Assembly: GCF_001039355.2 (NCBI RefSeq)
Contig: NW_019775626.1
Span: forward strand, 9,271-73,270
Reading direction: 5' to 3'
Length of the DNA stretch: 64,000 nucleotides
Source of the DNA: Lingula anatina
Taxonomy: Eukaryota > Brachiopoda > Lingulata > Lingulida > Lingulidae
Positions 62,732 through 64,000 of the stretch are shown piece by piece (position 1 is the stretch's first letter; each line of letters starts with the position of its first letter). Made by a program: the position numbers and the translations under genes. Under the pieces are notes generated by a model. The model saw nothing but the letters and a program-made list of their open reading frames with translations. It was not told the origin of the DNA and made no database searches.

Positions 62732-63727
62732 TCAAGTTGGATCAAAATTTTGCAGGCAGACAAGTCTTGATGGTTCTAACTTCTCTCTGCATAGGGGGCA
62801 CTCCAGCTGAAAATAAAGAGTTGAGGACAAAGTATGTAAAATATTGACACAAAATTATCCACGCGCAGTAACCAAAATTACAGGTGACTAATTAAATGCC
62901 CCCAACAATGTGATGACAAAACTATCGATAGAAAAGGACCAATTAAAGCAACCAATGTAGTCCCATTAATCTTGTTAAAATATTAATTCATTACTTTACA
63001 GTATGTAAAACATTCAGATGAAATATTTACTAATTTACTCCTGTAAACGTGATTAAAAAAGTATTTAAAAAAAAAAAAAAAACTAACCTTGGACTCACAC
63101 CATTCTAGAATACAGTCCCAGCAAAATAAGTGACCACAAGGTGTTGCTGTAGAATGCTTTCTGGACTCTAAGCACAAAGAGCAGCGAGACCCTGGACTCA
63201 CATAAGACTCACTGTGAGAACTAGGAAGTAATAAAAAAGATTTTAAAGATGTTAAAAAAACAACAGATTTTGAAGGTGAAGATAAAAAAACGAAGAATGT
63301 AAGTAGTCAAAAGATCATTGCATGTAATTTTCTCATTTAAATTGTTACTGTTACTGTACTATCTTTTTAGAGTTTTATGGTGGGGCAATATTAGAATGGA
63401 AGCCTTTTTTTTCCATCGTAAAAACCTCGCATGCAGAGAGAGGGAAGTGGAAGGTTCCTTCTGGGGGGGGTAATCTGCTGTGCCCACCAATGGATCTGCC
63501 ACAGCTGTTTATCTTTTTCACAGCTTTCTTGCTTACCTTGCCGTCACTTGTTCTTTCTCCTCTTCCTCATCTCTTTTGCCATCTGTTGTTGTTGATGTTG
63601 CCATGGACACTGCATCCCATCCATGTTTACCCACAGAGTATGTCAACTGTATAAGGCTCAGCCAGCCAAGAATGCTATAACTGGCCCTGGGAGACCCAGG
63701 ATCTGAGGGGGAACTACTGACACGCAG
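62732..63727 (-). CDS. PEX10: Peroxisome biogenesis factor 10, C-terminal exons (partial; continues past the right edge)
   Basis: Three minus-strand exons: 63727-63537, 63220-63088, 62806-62732 (TGA 62734-62732), phases 2 and 0. PEX10 is a peroxisomal membrane RING E3 ubiquitin ligase acting with PEX2 and PEX12 to recycle the PEX5 import receptor. Seen: [20 protein letters not shown], matching the last membrane helix region, an acidic linker ([10 protein letters not shown]), and a complete C3HC4 RING at the C-terminus ([20 protein letters not shown]). [12 protein letters not shown] and CPLCREK are close to other animal PEX10 proteins. Upstream exons must lie beyond 64000; 63728-64000 shows only intron. 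It is tail to tail with the oxidoreductase gene, about 1.2 kb apart. Confidence 0.95.
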
Positions 63728-64000
63728 CTGGAAAAAAACATTATTAAAATCAATTAAGTGTTGCATTTTGTGCAGAGTTTTAGAGAAGTGGAAGGTCAAA
63801 AGTACAAGATGCGATGAAATAGACAGTCTAGTGTAATAGACCTCGCCTAGGGGTTCTACTTCTAGGCTCTTTTCACACCTATATGTGTGTGTATTATACA
63901 ACACAGTCTGTATCAGTTTACTTTGAGAGATTACCAACTTATTTGCCTGCCTTTTACTTATAAGAGAGTCACAGATTCTGAAGTAGAGCCTCCATACTTG

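Overview
The window is animal nuclear DNA: AT-rich, intron-rich with GT-AG introns, full of microsatellites, homopolymer tracts and short foldback elements, and with two runs of N that mark assembly gaps (18588-18764 and 49657-49681). The genes are metazoan: a secreted EGF/CCP/HYR protein with one domain per exon, a peptide-type rhodopsin GPCR, a zyxin/LPP LIM protein, a 14-3-3 protein and PEX10. A marine invertebrate, perhaps a lophotrochozoan such as a mollusc, fits the YrbE-like oxidoreductase, the YcgG-like gene and the repeat style. That placement is inference, not proof.

Layout, left to right. (1) 522-7916, + strand: the 3' part of a large secreted EGF-like / sushi / HYR gene, 15 exons, whose 5' end lies outside the window. 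(2) 8000-10675: no gene seen. (3) 10676-12077, - strand: a complete two-exon GPCR of 382 aa. (4) 12143-21087: a 9 kb stretch with no gene seen, containing an N gap. (5) 21111-31377, + strand: a zyxin/LPP-family gene with ten coding exons, two FPPPP motifs, three LIM domains and a C-terminal PDZ-binding motif. (6) 36266-38192, - strand: a four-exon gene of 321 aa resembling the mainly bacterial YqcI/YcgG family, placed tail to tail with the zyxin gene. (7) 43407-61510, + strand: a seven-exon Gfo/Idh/MocA oxidoreductase (inositol 2-dehydrogenase / YrbE-like, 362 aa) with very long introns. Two antisense genes sit inside its introns: a small secreted tyrosine-rich cysteine/EGF protein (50841-52631, 154 aa) and an intronless 14-3-3 epsilon-like gene (58372-59151). 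(8) 62732-63727, - strand: the last three exons of PEX10, which continues past the right edge.

The genes do not form one pathway; this is an ordinary stretch of animal chromosome with nested genes. The most unusual signals are: a 33-bp minisatellite in the zyxin gene that has copied an exon end plus its splice donor nine times; the undescribed-looking tyrosine-rich secreted protein nested in an intron; the YcgG-like gene with a membrane anchor; and a TTAA-flanked (piggyBac-type) element inserted inside another short transposon whose uninterrupted relative is also in the window. Exon joins were worked out by eye from splice sites and reading phase; every multi-exon model given here keeps one open frame.
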